A DNA stretch of 64,000 bases, taken from positions 5,114,694 through 5,178,693 of the forward strand of contig NC_079369.1 of assembly GCF_021018895.1 (NCBI RefSeq). Direction: 5' to 3'. A program made the translations under genes and the position numbers. Below are positions 62,614-64,000 of this stretch, one piece after another. Position 1 is the stretch's first letter. Each line of letters opens with the position of its first letter. The DNA is from Seriola aureovittata (taxonomy: Eukaryota > Chordata > Actinopteri > Carangiformes > Carangidae). Below the pieces are notes generated by a model. It had not been told where the DNA came from and ran no database searches. It worked only from the letters and a program-made list of their open reading frames with translations.

Positions 62614-64000
62614 GTAACAGTATGACGTTGGCACGTCAAGTTTGCGCTCATGCCGCCTTCATTACTGGCACCTCTGCCAACACCATCGTCCTCGTTGTCT
62701 GCTTTCTGTTCTCGTTATCTGTTACCGCTGTCATGATCCTCTTCATCATAACGACAATCATCATCATCCTGAACAGCACCACCATCTCTCCTGCCTCAGT
62801 CTTTTCTTCTTCAGTCTTCGCTTTCCTGTCTTACAACTGCTGTTGTCCTTTCCTTTTTTTCCCTGCAAATGTTATATAAATTTCTGTGTCAGTGCGTATC
62901 TCGCTGTTGGGTAGATCTCTCTGCGCGTCCCGGCGCCCGCGGTGTCTCAGCGTAAAGGCCACATCTCCCTCTACCCCCCCCGTTCTCTGCTTTTATCTGT
63001 TCATGTCAGTATCATCTGTATCTGCCCACACAACAACAAGGAAACTGTGATTTAGGAGAGAGAGGGGCAGGGTACCGTCGAAGAGACAGGATCTGAAGAC
63101 AGGTAGACAGAAGGTGATAAACAGAGAGACAGCCTGGACTAAATTCTGTGTGGCAGTGCTGCGCTAAATGCCACCCTTTAATATTCGAGCCCTCTTGACA
63201 TTTGGAAGCATATTAACATTTTTGGAAGAGGGTGAACCTTCCAGGGTGTGTTTTTCCATGTTGCAGCAGTCCGGCCAGTCTTCAAGCCACACATGCCCCT
63301 AATGAGGCTGCTGAGTGAGCTGGGGAGACAGGTAATGGAGACAGTTGTGTAGTCAAGCTAAAATATCCAGGAAACCCACAGTAATCCAGCAACCTCCGTG
63401 CACGAAGCAGGTGAAACTGAAATTTTGAAATCTGTTTTTATGGAGCTTCTAACTACAAATGAAATCATAATGAATAATATGAATAACCATAAATTTTCAA
63501 ACATTAGCTTTTATTGATCTTAACTGCAGAGAGAACCAGGGCTGTGTCCAAAGCCACTCTCTTGTTCATTCAGTCATCTCTCCCTTTACAATGGAGACTC
63601 AATAGTTTATTCAGTAGTGAGCAGTAAATTGAGATTTCAGACACTTATCATTATCGTTTTGCGTCATTACTCACAGCTGTTGAATCGCCTTTTCACATCT
63701 AGATAATGCGGTGAATTGCATTGTGGGATTGTTAGCAGAGAGTAGTATCAACTGAAAGGACACTACAATTTTTATTCCATTGTGGGATTTTTTAATGGAA
63801 TTATACAGCGGATAAATTTACACACTAAAATAGCAGACAGTGAATATAGTGCACTAGTCAACAGGGAGGGATTTCAGTCATAGGCCAGGCTTTTATTCGA
63901 ATCAGGCTTATTATTAAAGATAGGCCTTTATTACTTACTTCCTGTTTTATAAATATATTTTAATAAGATGCCTCCATGGTTTCTGATCTGATTTACTGCA
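62614..64000. other. DNA after exon 27
   Basis: Presumed intron. It opens with 266 bases that remain in frame with exon 27 up to a stop at 62877-62879, and holds the candidate exon at 63267-63331. Nothing else was recognised. Confidence 0.55.
63267..63331 (+). other. Candidate mcf2l2 exon 28
   Basis: A possible acceptor (ttccatgttgcag) and donor (cag/gtaatg) enclose 65 bp that are open in the frame demanded by exon 27. They read AVRPVFKPHMPLMRLLSELG and RQ, ending in phase 0. There is no family motif to confirm it and 65 bp open by chance is common, so it is offered only as a candidate. Confidence 0.3.

Overview
The window is vertebrate genomic DNA, almost certainly from a ray-finned (teleost) fish. 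It shows short exons with clean GT-AG splice sites spread over tens of kilobases, many (CA)n/(GT)n microsatellites, Tc1-like transposon remnants and fish-type non-LTR retrotransposon tails. There is no bacterial, organellar or viral gene content. Most open reading frames are intronic noise, repeats or simple sequence.

Two protein-coding genes are supported. On the + strand, 27 consecutive exons (4646-62613) join in one frame with matching splice phases into about 994 codons of a Dbl-family Rho guanine nucleotide exchange factor. Its order is a Sec14/CRAL-TRIO-like module (exons 1-6), a spectrin-like helical region (exons 7-11), a basic/proline linker (exons 12-14), a DH domain (exons 15-20/21), a PH domain (exons 21-24) and a low-complexity basic tail (exons 25-27). 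Protein motifs and the nested neighbour identify it as mcf2l2 rather than mcf2 or mcf2l. The start codon exon was not found, and the stop codon probably lies beyond the window.

On the - strand, inside the roughly 20 kb intron between exons 14 and 15, sits an intact single-exon b3gnt5 (22320-23519, 399 aa). It encodes the lactosylceramide beta-1,3-N-acetylglucosaminyltransferase that starts lacto/neolacto-series glycolipids. The same nested antisense arrangement is known for human MCF2L2/B3GNT5, so it is an old linkage.

Layout: 1-4645, repeats and unassigned DNA; 4646-17422, mcf2l2 N-terminal exons, densely packed; 17423-37455, the large host intron with b3gnt5, a duplicated copy of the b3gnt5 3' flank, an L2/CR1-like LINE remnant and other dispersed repeats; 37456-50616, DH and PH exons; 50617-62613, sparse tail exons among Tc1-like remnants and microsatellites; 62614-64000, intron with one weak candidate exon.

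No undescribed biological system was found. The observations most worth checking are the ~0.6 kb direct duplication of the b3gnt5 3' flank, CA repeats placed immediately after several mcf2l2 5' splice sites, a PH-domain exon bracketed by complementary GT and CA tracts, and a pentanucleotide repeat sitting just upstream of a DH-exon splice acceptor.
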